DNA of 64,000 nt. Origin: Hylemonella gracilis str. Niagara R. Its GTDB lineage: Bacteria > Pseudomonadota > Gammaproteobacteria > Burkholderiales > Burkholderiaceae_C. The notes below the pieces were generated by a model. The model did not search any database, was not told where the DNA came from, and saw only the letters and a list, made by a program, of their open reading frames with translations. Within the stretch, counting starts at the first letter, position 1. Each line of letters starts with the position of its first letter. Position numbers and translations under genes: made by a program. Shown here in pieces: positions 1 to 8,604 of the stretch. The stretch covers positions 2,983,278 through 3,047,277 of the forward strand of contig NZ_JEMG01000001.1 of NCBI RefSeq assembly GCF_000600295.1, written 5' to 3'.

Positions 1-67
1 GCAGCAAAGCCGCGTTGGCGGCCAGGCTACCGTTCATCTTCCAGTTGCCGGCGATCAGTTTCTTCAT
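1..67 (-). CDS. tpiA: Triosephosphate isomerase, N-terminal fragment
   Basis: Only the first 22 codons are inside the window; the gene runs off the left edge. The visible start reads MKKLIAGNWKMNGS, the N-terminus of triosephosphate isomerase, which includes the Asn and Lys of the active site (NWK). The enzyme interconverts dihydroxyacetone phosphate and glyceraldehyde 3-phosphate in the cytoplasm. Its ATG overlaps the TGA of the upstream quinone oxidoreductase gene by 4 bases, so the two are probably translationally coupled. Confidence 0.9.
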   Translation of the reverse strand, partial: MKKLIAGNWKMNGSLAANAALL

Positions 68-1053
68 GTCCAGGTCAGCACGATCTTGCCGATGTGCTGG
101 TTCGATTCCATCAGCGCGTGGGCCTGGGCGGCTTGCGCGGGCTGGAAGGTACTGTGGATCACAGGCTTGATCTTGCCCGCCTCGATCAGCGGCCAGGCAT
201 GCTTCAGACAGGCCTGGGCAATGGCGGCCTTGAAGGCCACGGGACGCGGGCGCAAGGTGGAGCCGGTGATGGTCAGGCGCTTGCGCAGCACCAAGCCCGC
301 ATTGAAGCTGCTCTTGGTGCCGCCCTGCACGGCGATGATGACGATGCGGCCGTCCTCGGCCAGGCTCTCGACCTCGCGGGCGACATACTCACCGCCCACC
401 ATGTCGAGGATCACGTCCACGCCCTTGCCATCCGTCAGCCGCTTGACCTCGTCCTTGAAGTCCTGCGTCTTGTAATTGATGGCATGGTCGGCGCCCAGCC
501 TCACGCACGCCGCGCACTTCTCGTCGCTGCCCGCCGTCGCGATGACCGTCGCACCCCAGGCCTTGGCCAGCTGTATGGCAGTGACGCCAATGCCACTGGA
601 CCCGCCCTGAACCAGCAGGGTCTCACCCGGTTGCAGACGCCCGCGGTCGAAGACATTGCTCCAGACCGTGAAGAAGGTCTCGGGCAGCGAGGCGGCCTCG
701 ACGTCACTCAAGCCCCTGGGGTAAGGCAGACATTGGGCGATCGGCGCGGTGCAGAGTTCGGCATACCCGCCACCGGCCACCAGGGCACAGACCTTGTCAC
801 CCAGCTTGAAACCAGCAGCCGCGAGTTCCTGGGCATCCCCACCAACGATCTCACCCGCAACCTCCAGGCCCGGGATGTCGGAGGCTCCCGGGGGCACCGG
901 GTAGTTGCCCTGGCGCTGGAATACGTCAGGCCGGTTGATGCCGCTGGCCGCGACACGGATCAGCAGCTCGCCAGCCACGGGCGCCGGGTCGGGGCGCGTG
1001 CCCAGCACCAGCACCTCCGGCTCGCCATGACGGGTGATTTCAACGGCCTTCAT
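64..1053 (-). CDS. NAD(P)H quinone oxidoreductase, PIG3 type (zinc-free MDR family)
   Basis: 329 residues, normal for the family. An N-terminal GroES-like fold starts MKAVEITRHGEPEVL. It is followed by a Rossmann domain with the nucleotide-binding motif VQGGSSGIGVTAIQLAK near residues 145-165. The conserved SGINRPDVFQRQG segment near residue 38 is typical of the PIG3/QOR branch. The zinc ligands of alcohol dehydrogenases are not seen. The likely reaction is NAD(P)H-dependent reduction of quinones; the in vivo substrate is unknown. It sits 18 bases after pnp and overlaps tpiA by 4 bases, so rpsO-pnp-qor-tpiA looks like one leftward transcription unit, an order common in Burkholderiales. Confidence 0.9.
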   Translation of the reverse strand: MKAVEITRHGEPEVLVLGTRPDPAPVAGELLIRVAASGINRPDVFQRQGNYPVPPGASDIPGLEVAGEIVGGDAQELAAAGFKLGDKVCALVAGGGYAELCTAPIAQCLPYPRGLSDVEAASLPETFFTVWSNVFDRGRLQPGETLLVQGGSSGIGVTAIQLAKAWGATVIATAGSDEKCAACVRLGADHAINYKTQDFKDEVKRLTDGKGVDVILDMVGGEYVAREVESLAEDGRIVIIAVQGGTKSSFNAGLVLRKRLTITGSTLRPRPVAFKAAIAQACLKHAWPLIEAGKIKPVIHSTFQPAQAAQAHALMESNQHIGKIVLTWT

Positions 1054-1071
1054 GCCCGCGACCTCAAACGA

Positions 1072-3222
1072 TCAAGCCGCTTCGCCGTTGTCGGGCGCTT
1101 CGGCGCGCTCGGCGCGTTGCGGCTGCTCCGGACGCTCCAGCAGCGCCTTCATGGACAGCTTGACGCGACCCTTCTCATCGGTCTCCAGCACCTTGACCTT
1201 GACGATCTGGCCTTCGGACAGGTAGTCCGTGACTTTCTCGACGCGCTCGTGCGCGATCTGGCTGATGTGCAGCAGGCCGTCCTTGCCGGGCAGCAGGTTG
1301 ACCAGGGCACCGAAGTCCAGGATCTTGGTGATCGGACCCTCGTAGACCTTGCCGATCTCGACTTCGGCCGTGATCTGCTCGATGCGGCGCTTGGCCTCGG
1401 CGGCCTTGTCACCGTCGGTCGACGCGATGGTGATGGTGCCGTCTTCCGCGATGTCGATCTGGGTGCCGGTCTCCTCGGTCAGCGCGCGAATGGTCGCGCC
1501 GCCCTTGCCGATCACATCGCGGATCTTCTCGGGGTTGATCTTCATGGTGTAGAGGCGCGGCGCGAACTGGCTCACTTCGGCCTTGGCTTCGCCCACGGCG
1601 GCCTGCATCTTGCCCAGGATGTGCATGCGCGCTTCCTTGGCCTGGGCCAGGGCGACCTGCATGATTTCCTTGGTGATGCCCTGGATCTTGATGTCCATCT
1701 GCAGGGCAGTGATGCCGTTGGTCGTGCCGGCCACCTTGAAGTCCATGTCGCCCAGGTGATCTTCGTCACCCAGGATGTCGGTCAGCACGGCGAACTTGTT
1801 GTCTTCCTTGATCAGGCCCATGGCGATGCCGGCCACATGCGCCTTCAGCGGCACGCCCGCATTCATCAGCGAGAGACAGCCACCGCAGACGGAGGCCATG
1901 GACGAGGAACCGTTGGATTCGGTGATCTCCGACACCACGCGCATGGTGTAGGGGAACTCTTCCTTGGTCGGCAGCACGGCGACCAGTGCACGCTTGGCCA
2001 GACGCCCGTGGCCGATCTCGCGGCGCTTGGGGCTACCCACGCGACCCGTCTCGCCCGTGGCGAAAGGAGGCATGTTGTAGTGCAGCATGAAGCGGTCCTC
2101 GAACTCGCCGGCCAGCGCGTCGATGCGCTGGGCGTCGCGCTCGGTGCCCAGGGTCGTGATGACCAGGGCCTGGGTCTCGCCGCGGGTGAACAGGGCCGAG
2201 CCGTGGGTGCGCGGCAGCACGCTGTCGCGGATTTCGATGGGGCGCACGGTGCGGGTGTCGCGACCGTCGATGCGCGGTTCGCCGGCCAGGATCTGGCCAC
2301 GAACGATCTTGGCTTCAATCTCGAACAGCAGACCTTCGACGGCCACGCTGTCGAATTCCACGCCATCGGCCTTCAGACCGGCGAACACGTCGGCGTAAGC
2401 GGCGCGGCAGGCTTGCGTGCGGGCCTGCTTGTTGCGGATCTGGTAAGCGGCTTCGAGCTTGGCCTTGGCGAGGCTGTCGATCTTGGCGATCAGGGCCTCG
2501 TCCTTGGCCGGAGCCTTCCAGTCCCAGGCCGGCTTGCCGGCTTCACGCACCAGATCATGGATGGCGTTGATCGCGACTTTGCCCTGGTCGTGACCGAAGA
2601 CCACGGCGCCCAGCATGACCTCTTCCGACAGCTGCAGCGCCTCGGATTCCACCATCAGCACGGCGGCCTCGGTGCCAGCGACCACGAGGTCCATCTGGCT
2701 GTCCTTGCGCTGGGTTTGGCCCGGGTTCAGAACGTATTCGCCGTTGATGTAGCCCACGCGCGCCGCGCCGATGGGGCCGTTGAAGGGAATGCCGCTGATG
2801 GCCAGGGCCGCGCTGGTGGCAATCATGGCGGGGATGTCGGCATCGACTTCCGGATTCAGCGAGACGGTGTGGATCACCACCTGCACTTCGTTGAAGAAGC
2901 CTTCGGGAAACAGCGGGCGGATCGGGCGGTCGATCAGGCGGCTGGTCAGCGTCTCGTATTCGCTGGGACGGCCTTCGCGCTTGAAGAAGCTACCGGGAAT
3001 CTTGCCGGCGGCGTAGCTTTTCTCGAGGTAGTCGACCGTCAGAGGGAAGAAGTCCTGACCGGGCTTGGCGGACTTGGATGCCACCACGGTGGCAAGCACC
3101 ACGGTGTCGTCGACGTTCACGAGGACGGCACCACTGGCCTGGCGGGCGATTTCGCCCGTCTCCATGGTGACGGTGTGCTGACCCCACTGGAAGGTCTTGG
3201 TGATCTTGTTGAACATGCTCAT
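1072..3222 (-). CDS. pnp: Polyribonucleotide nucleotidyltransferase (PNPase)
   Basis: 716 residues, the usual length. It is a 3'-5' phosphorolytic exoribonuclease and degradosome partner. Domains in order: RNase PH core 1 (about 12-145), the helical linker, RNase PH core 2 (about 325-460), a KH domain with [12 protein letters not shown] (about 560), and a C-terminal S1 domain with GLLHISQI (about 655). The start at 3222 is preceded by CAGGAG at good spacing; a second Met lies two codons in. It lies 252 bases after rpsO, and the spacer holds two long stem-loops that could serve in processing or autoregulation, as the pnp leader does in Escherichia coli. Confidence 0.98.
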   Translation of the reverse strand: MSMFNKITKTFQWGQHTVTMETGEIARQASGAVLVNVDDTVVLATVVASKSAKPGQDFFPLTVDYLEKSYAAGKIPGSFFKREGRPSEYETLTSRLIDRPIRPLFPEGFFNEVQVVIHTVSLNPEVDADIPAMIATSAALAISGIPFNGPIGAARVGYINGEYVLNPGQTQRKDSQMDLVVAGTEAAVLMVESEALQLSEEVMLGAVVFGHDQGKVAINAIHDLVREAGKPAWDWKAPAKDEALIAKIDSLAKAKLEAAYQIRNKQARTQACRAAYADVFAGLKADGVEFDSVAVEGLLFEIEAKIVRGQILAGEPRIDGRDTRTVRPIEIRDSVLPRTHGSALFTRGETQALVITTLGTERDAQRIDALAGEFEDRFMLHYNMPPFATGETGRVGSPKRREIGHGRLAKRALVAVLPTKEEFPYTMRVVSEITESNGSSSMASVCGGCLSLMNAGVPLKAHVAGIAMGLIKEDNKFAVLTDILGDEDHLGDMDFKVAGTTNGITALQMDIKIQGITKEIMQVALAQAKEARMHILGKMQAAVGEAKAEVSQFAPRLYTMKINPEKIRDVIGKGGATIRALTEETGTQIDIAEDGTITIASTDGDKAAEAKRRIEQITAEVEIGKVYEGPITKILDFGALVNLLPGKDGLLHISQIAHERVEKVTDYLSEGQIVKVKVLETDEKGRVKLSMKALLERPEQPQRAERAEAPDNGEAA

Positions 3223-3326
3223 GTGCTGCTCCTGTGGTGTGGACGGAAGAGACAGGCCCTTCCGGTTTCATTGAACGGGGACGGCGTCCCCGCATGGCTC
3301 GGAGCAGGCCTCACAGAACACGATGC

Positions 3327-3464
3327 CATTCCAGAGCAGTTCCCCTTGAGGAAAGGGCTTTGGAATGACACAGCTTCGCTCTGTGCTTGCAGGCTCCGAA
3401 GTGAACAACGCCTGAATCAGCCTCCCCATCGGGCGATGGGCACCAACTCAGGCGTCGTTGTTCA
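3327..3464 (-). promoter_or_regulatory. Two stem-loops in the rpsO-pnp spacer
   Basis: The 252-base spacer holds two separate foldable segments. In the first, CATTCCA (3327-3333) pairs perfectly with TGGAATG (3361-3367). In the second, TGAACAACG (3402-3410) pairs with CGTTGTTCA (3456-3464), continues with CCTGA/TCAGG across a 3-base bulge, and encloses an inner hairpin CCCATC-GGGC-GATGGG (3425-3440). Neither is followed by a T-tract in the leftward direction, so they do not look like simple terminators. By analogy with the E. coli pnp leader they may be RNase III processing or PNPase autoregulation sites; that is inference. Confidence 0.5.
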
Positions 3465-3474
3465 TGACCGGGAC

Positions 3475-3741
3475 TTACTTGCGCAGGCCCAGCTTGGTGA
3501 TCAGCGCGGAGTAACGCGCGGCGTCCTTGGACTTCAGGTAGTCCAGCAGCTTGCGGCGACGGCTCACCATGCGCAGCAGACCGCGACGGCCGTGGTGGTC
3601 CTTGGCGTGGGTCTTGAAGTGCGGGGTCAGCTCGTTGATGCGAGCGGTCAGCAGGGCCACCTGGACTTCGGGGCTGCCGGTGTCGTTGGCGGCGCGAGCG
3701 TTGGCCTTGACGACTTCGGCCTTGACTTGGGATGCGATCAT
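3475..3741 (-). CDS. rpsO: 30S ribosomal protein S15
   Basis: 88 residues, starting [11 protein letters not shown] and ending ITKLGLRK. It carries the S15 signature with [14 protein letters not shown] and [21 protein letters not shown]. It binds 16S rRNA in the small-subunit platform. The start at 3741 follows GAGGAAAGAAA. The open frame extends further upstream, but that extension is not S15 sequence and crosses the promoter region. It is the first gene of the rpsO-pnp-qor-tpiA unit. Confidence 0.98.
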   Translation of the reverse strand: MIASQVKAEVVKANARAANDTGSPEVQVALLTARINELTPHFKTHAKDHHGRRGLLRMVSRRRKLLDYLKSKDAARYSALITKLGLRK

Positions 3742-3918
3742 TTTCTTTCCTCTACACGGAGTGGACGAAGGACAGGCTGATCTCGCGAAGCATCGGAGAG
3801 CCTGACGGCGACGTCCCGGGGTTACAACTTGCGCCGGCGGCTGGAACTGCTTGCCGGCGTGCGTTTGGCGCGCCCGACGGTACTGCTTCCAGGACCTCCG
3901 CGCACGCAAAACCGGGCA

Positions 3919-3924
3919 ATTATA
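3919..3924 (-). promoter_or_regulatory. rpsO: Candidate -10 box of the rpsO promoter
   Basis: A perfect TATAAT reads leftward here, about 178 bases before the rpsO start. No convincing -35 hexamer sits at 16-18 bases. The implied leader is about 170 nt, long enough for S15 autoregulation, which is known in E. coli but not shown here. Confidence 0.5.
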
Positions 3925-4057
3925 GCGAAAACATCACAGCCGGTCGGCGCGGGCCACTGTTCACGGGCGGGTGCGGGTCCTAGGATGCGATTCGCCGTCA
4001 CACATCCCTGCCCCAGGCGCCACCGAGCCCCCGTCATCGAGGAAGGAAAGCATCACC

Positions 4058-4714
4058 ATGCTGCTGCCGCACCCCCGCCGCGCCGGATCAACCGCCCAGG
4101 CCAGCTTCCTCGCCCTGCTGCTGACCTGCGACTCATCAGCCCACGCGCAATCCGAATTTTCAGGGCCCAGCCTGGGCGCCCAGGTCGACTTCATGAACAC
4201 CTCGACCGAGCTCACCTTCGATGGCGCGCCCTACAGCTATGGCGCGCCCAGCCAGACGCTCAGGCTGCAAACCGCCTATGGCCTGAGCCTGGGGCCGGAG
4301 ACCCTGCTGAACCTGGGTGCCAGCACCCAGTTGGGCGACGTGGACGGCGGCAGGACCATTCTCAACGAGTCCGAAACGGAAATCACGCTCAGTCGCGGCA
4401 CCGCCCTGTATGTGGAACCCGCCTACGCCATCCACCCAGACACCGTGCTGTACGGCAAGTTCGCGCTGATCCAGGCCCAGGTGGAACTGGCCGTCAACGA
4501 CGACGACCCCAGTCGCCTCGAACGCAAGCTCAAGGGCCAAGGTTTCGGCCTGGGTGTGCGCCACCTGCTTGCCCCTAGTCTTTACCTGCAGATCGAGTTC
4601 ATGCAGATGAATTACGACAAGACCCGGATCACCTCCAAGGACGATCCGGACGCCGGCCTGCCGCTCGGGATAGACGCCACCAGCGCCAACGTGGGATTGG
4701 GGTTGCAGTTCTGA
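4058..4714 (+). CDS. Putative outer-membrane beta-barrel protein
   Basis: 218 residues. The start at 4058 has a strong GAGGAAGGAAAG upstream; an upstream in-frame ATG at 3971 has no such site. The N-terminus (about 31 residues) is a Sec signal peptide with hydrophobic core ASFLALLLTC and a cleavage-like AHAQ. The mature part alternates polar and hydrophobic residues, and the protein ends in VGLGLQF. A terminal Phe preceded by alternating residues is typical of barrels recognised by the BAM machinery. It resembles OmpA-like or OmpW-like small porins only in general form; I cannot name a family. Its neighbours give no functional hint. Confidence 0.6.
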   Translation: MLLPHPRRAGSTAQASFLALLLTCDSSAHAQSEFSGPSLGAQVDFMNTSTELTFDGAPYSYGAPSQTLRLQTAYGLSLGPETLLNLGASTQLGDVDGGRTILNESETEITLSRGTALYVEPAYAIHPDTVLYGKFALIQAQVELAVNDDDPSRLERKLKGQGFGLGVRHLLAPSLYLQIEFMQMNYDKTRITSKDDPDAGLPLGIDATSANVGLGLQF

Positions 4715-4773
4715 GCAGGCAGCTGCGGCGCTCAGACGCGCCCACTCAAATACGCCCACTCAAATACGCACCT

Positions 4774-5955
4774 TCAGGGCCGCGCTTTCAGCCAACCGCG
4801 CAGTCGGTCCACACCCTGCACCAATCGGTCCAGATCCCGCGAGGCAAAACACCAGCGCAGCCAGCCCGCCGACTCGGGGCCAAAGGCCTCGCCCGGCGCC
4901 AGCCCCAGCCCTGCCTCGGCCACCAGGTGCTTGGCCAGCACCACGCCGTCCGCGAATTCGCCCCGGCCACCCGCAATGCGGAAGAAGGCGTACATGCCCG
5001 CGCGGGGCCTCGCCAGCTCCACGCCAGGCAGCGCTCGCAATAGCGGCACCAGGGTGTCGCGGCAGTCCTTCAGGTGCGCCACCACGCGGGGCGTGATCTC
5101 GTCGGCGCGCCGCAGGGCCATGATGGCCGCGCGCTGCGTGAAGACGCTGGCGCAGGAGGTGTTGAACTCGATGATCTTGCCCACGTCGTGCGTGCAGGAC
5201 GGCGGCAGCACCAGCCAGCCCAGGCGCCAGCCCGTCATCAGGAAAGCCTTGGAGAAACTGCCCACGACCATGAGTCGATCCTCCGGCGTCGCGATGTCGA
5301 GGAAGCTGGGCGCGCGCCCCCGCGGCCCCGCGTCCTCGTCGTCGTAATACAGCTGCGAATAGACCTCGTCGGCCAGGATCCAGGTGCCCGTGCGACGGCA
5401 ATGGTCGAGGATGCGCTGCTGCTCATCCCGCGTGAGCGCCCAGCCCGTGGGGTTGGACGGCGCGTTGACCACGAGCAGGCGCGTGGCAGGCGTCACCGCC
5501 GCCAGCAGCGCGTCCATGTCCAGCGTCCAGGCGCCTTCGACGGGCCGCAACGGCACAGGCTTGAGCTTGGCGCCCAAGATCTGCGGCTGGGCGACCAGAT
5601 TGGGCCAGACCGGCGTGACGATGACCACCTCGTCCCCCGCGTCCAACAGGGCCTGCATGGCGATCATCAAGGCATTGACCCCTCCCGAAGTCACGGCGAT
5701 GCGGTCGGCGCTCACCGCTCCGTGCAGGCGACTCAGGTGCGCGGCCAGCCCCTCACGCAGTTCGGGCAGGCCCAGGTTGTGGGTGTAAAAAACCTCGCCC
5801 TTGTCCAGGGAGTCGATGGCCGCTTGGCGCACGAAGTCCGGCGGGGTCTCATCGCCCTCGCCAAACCAGAAGGTCAGCAGGTCGGCCCGCCCCAGGCCGG
5901 CATTGGCCACTTCGCGGATCTTGGATTCTTCGAGGTTTCGGATGATGTGTCGCAT
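4774..5955 (-). CDS. Pyridoxal-phosphate aminotransferase, class I/II
   Basis: 393 residues from the ATG at 5955 (MRHIIRNLEESKIREV). An open frame continues 22 codons upstream but that part is not family-like. The PLP lysine is in GSFSKAFLMTGWRLGW, near residue 240. Other fold-type-I motifs are visible: YTHNLGLPELREGLA, the Asn of NAPSNPTGW, and the Asp/Tyr pair in ILADEVYSQLYYD. It probably transfers an amino group between an amino acid and 2-oxoglutarate; the substrate cannot be read from the sequence. The SBP gene upstream on the same strand is 86 bases away, so they may be cotranscribed. Confidence 0.88.
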   Translation of the reverse strand: MRHIIRNLEESKIREVANAGLGRADLLTFWFGEGDETPPDFVRQAAIDSLDKGEVFYTHNLGLPELREGLAAHLSRLHGAVSADRIAVTSGGVNALMIAMQALLDAGDEVVIVTPVWPNLVAQPQILGAKLKPVPLRPVEGAWTLDMDALLAAVTPATRLLVVNAPSNPTGWALTRDEQQRILDHCRRTGTWILADEVYSQLYYDDEDAGPRGRAPSFLDIATPEDRLMVVGSFSKAFLMTGWRLGWLVLPPSCTHDVGKIIEFNTSCASVFTQRAAIMALRRADEITPRVVAHLKDCRDTLVPLLRALPGVELARPRAGMYAFFRIAGGRGEFADGVVLAKHLVAEAGLGLAPGEAFGPESAGWLRWCFASRDLDRLVQGVDRLRGWLKARP

Positions 5956-6041
5956 GGCCAGCCACGGTGTCAGAGCGGTTGTTGAAAGAAAGGCAAACAA
6001 GGAAGGGGCGCCTGGACGCACGCGGGCCGCAAAGCAAGGAC

Positions 6042-7352
6042 TCAGGGCCGCGCCATCTGGCAGGTCGTCGGCTGCTCAGCCTGCTCCGCCTTCAGCTGGC
6101 GGATCACGCGAAAGCCGTAACCCGAACCTTCCACGTCGAACTTGACGCCGTCCTTCTCACCTTCACGGACCTGGCGGGCCATCACCCCCACCACCAGCGC
6201 CTGCTGGAACTGGTGGTCGGCCGCGCGCATGCGACCACGCTGGCCGGACAAGGTGACGTCCGCCTGCTCCAAGGCGCGGGCCACGGCCGTCGCGTCCGTG
6301 GAGCCGGCCTTCTGGATGGCTTGAGCCAACGCCTCCACCATCAACTGCATCCGCATGTGCACATAGTCGTCCTCGGGCCGGGGAAAACGCTCGCGGAAGG
6401 CGCGGTAGAAGGCCTCGCTCTGCGCGCCCGGCACGTTGGGCAGCCAGTCCGCCACAGCCACGACCTGACCCACGCCGACCGCGCCGATGGCGGCGGGCGC
6501 GCCCAGTGCATTGCCGTAGAAGGTGTAGAACTTGCCGTCATAGCCCGCCTCGCGGGCCGCCTTGATCAGCAGGGTCAGATCATTGCCCCAATTGCCCGTG
6601 ATCACGGCCGAGGTTCCGCGCACCTCCGCCGTCCTCGCCTTGATCTTCTGTGCGTAGGGCAGAAAGTCCTTCACGCGGCCTATGGGATGCAGTTCCTCGC
6701 CCACGATCTGGATGTCCGGACGCAGCGCACCCAGTTGCCGCTTCGCCTCGCGCAGCACCGCTTGGCCGAAGCTGTAGTCCTGTCCGATCAGGTAGACCGA
6801 GCGCACGGCGCGATCTTCCTGCAGCACGCGCATCAGCGCGGCCATGCGCATGTCGGCGTGCGCGTCGAAGCGGAAATGCCAGAAACTGCATTTCTCGTTG
6901 GTCAGGATGGGGTCCACCGCCGAGTAGTTGAGGAAGAGCACGCGCCGCGCCGGATCGCGCTCGTTGTGTTTGTCGATGGCGTCGATCAGAGCGGCCGCGA
7001 CGGAAGAGCTGTTGCCCTGCATGATGAAACGCGCACCGTCGTCAATGGCGGCGCGCAGGGCGGCCAGCGCCTCCTCGGTCTGGCCTTTGCTGTCGTATCG
7101 GCGCAGTTCGAGCTGCAGGCCACCCCGAGCGTTCACCCGTTCGATGGCCCATACCAAGTTGCGGTGCACCGCCTCACCCGCGTTGCCCAGCGGCCCGCTC
7201 AAGCCCTCGATCATGGCGATGCGCACCGGCTGCGCGGTGGATGCCTGCGCGGCCTGTGGCGCTGGCGCGGCAGGCTGCGCGTAGGCCGAAACGGCGACAG
7301 ATAGGGCCGCGATGGCCAGCTTCAAGACCCGGGAAAACATGCGGTAGTGCAC
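6042..7352 (-). CDS. ABC transporter periplasmic binding protein, branched-chain amino acid type
   Basis: About 436 residues. A Sec signal peptide (MFSRVLKLAIAALSVAVSAYA) is followed by a Pro/Ala/Gln-rich linker and a type-1 periplasmic binding fold (VRIAMIEGLSGPLGNAGEA onward), as in LivK-like proteins. I chose the GTG at 7352 because AAGAGAG lies 7 bases upstream of it. The ATG at 7340, 12 bases further in, is an alternative that gives a cleaner signal peptide. No permease or ATPase gene is next to it, so it is an orphan binding protein here. Ligand unknown; an amino acid or aromatic acid is the family expectation. Confidence 0.82.
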   Translation of the reverse strand: MHYRMFSRVLKLAIAALSVAVSAYAQPAAPAPQAAQASTAQPVRIAMIEGLSGPLGNAGEAVHRNLVWAIERVNARGGLQLELRRYDSKGQTEEALAALRAAIDDGARFIMQGNSSSVAAALIDAIDKHNERDPARRVLFLNYSAVDPILTNEKCSFWHFRFDAHADMRMAALMRVLQEDRAVRSVYLIGQDYSFGQAVLREAKRQLGALRPDIQIVGEELHPIGRVKDFLPYAQKIKARTAEVRGTSAVITGNWGNDLTLLIKAAREAGYDGKFYTFYGNALGAPAAIGAVGVGQVVAVADWLPNVPGAQSEAFYRAFRERFPRPEDDYVHMRMQLMVEALAQAIQKAGSTDATAVARALEQADVTLSGQRGRMRAADHQFQQALVVGVMARQVREGEKDGVKFDVEGSGYGFRVIRQLKAEQAEQPTTCQMARP

Positions 7353-7495
7353 GGAGGAACTCTCTTGAAAAACAGGGCCGCGCCAACAGATGTGGGCCAT
7401 GCGGCGATCGTGGTTGAAAGCCGCGCAGTGTAAGGGTTGCGTGCATGCGGGTCGCGTGCAGGAGCCCGCCCGATGTTCAACTCAGGAGTCTCACC

Positions 7496-7879
7496 ATGCT
7501 GTTCGTTCCCGCTCTGCGTCGTTCCACCTTCGTCCCCTCGCTGCGTGTCTTCGACCGCACGCTCGACCGGGTCTTCGACAACGCCGCGCGCAGCCGCTAT
7601 TTCGAAGACACCGCCGAGGGCAAGCAGGACGACAAGTTCATCGAATTGACCTTCGACGTCCCCGGCGTCGCCCGCGAGCAGCTGTCCATCGGCATCGAAG
7701 GCAATGTCGTGCGCATCGAAACCCTGGCCGAGGCCAAACGGCAGTACAAGGCCGCCTACGAGCTGGCCCAGGACATCGACGCCAGCGCCAGCGAGGCCAA
7801 GCTCGAGCATGGTGTGCTCACGCTCAAGCTGGCCAAGGTGCAGCCGCAGGATCGCAGCGTCAAGCTGACGATCAACTGA
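7496..7879 (+). CDS. Small heat-shock protein, Hsp20/alpha-crystallin family
   Basis: 127 residues, starting MLFVPALRRSTFVP after CAGGAG. Nearly the whole protein is the alpha-crystallin domain. FIELTFDVPGVAREQLSIGIEGN marks the first half, and the closing motif is EHGVLTLKLAKVQP near residue 110. The protein is probably an ATP-independent holdase chaperone. The last 8 bases overlap tail-to-tail with the convergent tautomerase gene. I looked for a sigma-32 promoter: TTGAAA is present at 7414-7419 but no matching -10 follows. Confidence 0.85.
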   Translation: MLFVPALRRSTFVPSLRVFDRTLDRVFDNAARSRYFEDTAEGKQDDKFIELTFDVPGVAREQLSIGIEGNVVRIETLAEAKRQYKAAYELAQDIDASASEAKLEHGVLTLKLAKVQPQDRSVKLTIN

Positions 7880-8282
7880 AACCGTCGGGCCGCGCGCGAC
7901 GCGCGGCCTGCGTGCGGCCGCCATAACCCCAGTCCTCGGCGGGCAGCTCTCGCACGATGATGTAGCTGGCCTCGTCCAAGGGCCCCAACAGTTCGTTCAA
8001 CAACGCCCAGGCGGCCTGCACAAACGCCTCCTTCTGCGCGGGTGTGTTCGTGCCCTGGGTGATGTCGATACTCAGGCGCGCGGTGCCGGGCGTCGAGGCA
8101 TTCGCCTCGATCGCCAGGCCGTCGATGTACCAGTGTCCCGCAGCCAGCACGTCGACCAGCACCGCTGTCACGACCGCACGCTTGCCCAGCACCTCGGCTG
8201 TGAGGGCTGTCAAGCGCCGCGCCAGTGCGCTGCGCTGATCCTCGGAGGGCGAGCGGCTCAGCTGCAAATGCAATGTCGGCAT
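7872..8282 (-). CDS. Tautomerase-family protein (4-oxalocrotonate tautomerase like)
   Basis: 136 residues. The start at 8282 gives MPTLHLQLSRSPSEDQ, which places Pro directly after Met. That is the hallmark of tautomerases, whose N-terminal proline is the catalytic base. The length fits the family members with two fused beta-alpha-beta units. The second unit probably starts at ARLSIDITQGTNTPAQKEAFV, though it lacks a leading proline because it is internal. The substrate is unknown. Its start lies 1 base beyond the stop of the small upstream gene (8284-8487), suggesting coupling, and a LysR gene is divergent from that pair. Confidence 0.8.
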   Translation of the reverse strand: MPTLHLQLSRSPSEDQRSALARRLTALTAEVLGKRAVVTAVLVDVLAAGHWYIDGLAIEANASTPGTARLSIDITQGTNTPAQKEAFVQAAWALLNELLGPLDEASYIIVRELPAEDWGYGGRTQAARRARPDGFS

Positions 8283-8283
8283 G

Positions 8284-8487
8284 TCAGACCTCCCGATGGC
8301 TGGGCAAGCCTGGCGCCCCATGGCAGGGGTGGGGCCGGGTGCGAACCCAGGTCCAGGCCCGGCGCCAGAACTGCAGCCCGGCCTCCCGGCGCAGCACGGT
8401 CGCGCGGCGCACCGCCGCATCCCGCCAGTGCGCATAGTCCGCGGGGTCCATCTCCCGCCAGGTCGTCCCTGTTCCGGCATCGTCCAT
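8284..8487 (-). CDS. Small hypothetical protein coupled to the tautomerase gene
   Basis: 67 residues from ATG 8487; a GTG at 8490 is equally possible. A ribosome-binding stretch AAGGAAAGG lies just upstream. The protein is rich in Arg and Trp (DYAHWRDAAVRRATVLRRE, FWRRAWTWVRTR) with a predicted helical centre. I do not recognise a family. Support for it being real comes from the ribosome-binding site, the 1-base gap to the tautomerase start, and the shared divergent promoter with the LysR gene. Confidence 0.5.
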   Translation of the reverse strand: MDDAGTGTTWREMDPADYAHWRDAAVRRATVLRREAGLQFWRRAWTWVRTRPHPCHGAPGLPSHREV

Positions 8488-8573
8488 CACCAGCCACCTT
8501 TCCTTCGTGTCGTGAAGCCCCGAATCTAGGCAGGGTCAGCCCCCGGGGAAACGGTGACACGCGCAAATCGGCT

Positions 8574-8588
8574 TTGCACGCGTTGCAA
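8574..8588. promoter_or_regulatory. Candidate LysR-type operator (inverted repeat)
   Basis: TTGCA-CGCGT-TGCAA is a perfect 5-bp inverted repeat matching the T-N11-A pattern of LysR-type binding sites. It lies in the short space between the divergent small gene/tautomerase unit and the LysR gene at 8605, only 16 bases before the LysR start codon. It could serve autoregulation; binding is inferred. Confidence 0.45.
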
Positions 8589-8604
8589 GACCTGCCTCGT
8601 TATC

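Noticed and set aside
94-3780. A 1228-codon open frame on the plus strand across the quinone oxidoreductase, pnp and rpsO
   Set aside because: It is the antisense of three certain genes. GC-rich third positions keep the opposite frame open, and the translation is low-complexity (rich in Gly, His, Leu, Asp) without any domain.
7411-7495. Sigma-32 promoter for hsp20
   Set aside because: TTGAAA is present at 7414-7419 but nothing like CCCCATNT follows at 13-15 bases, so I do not call it.
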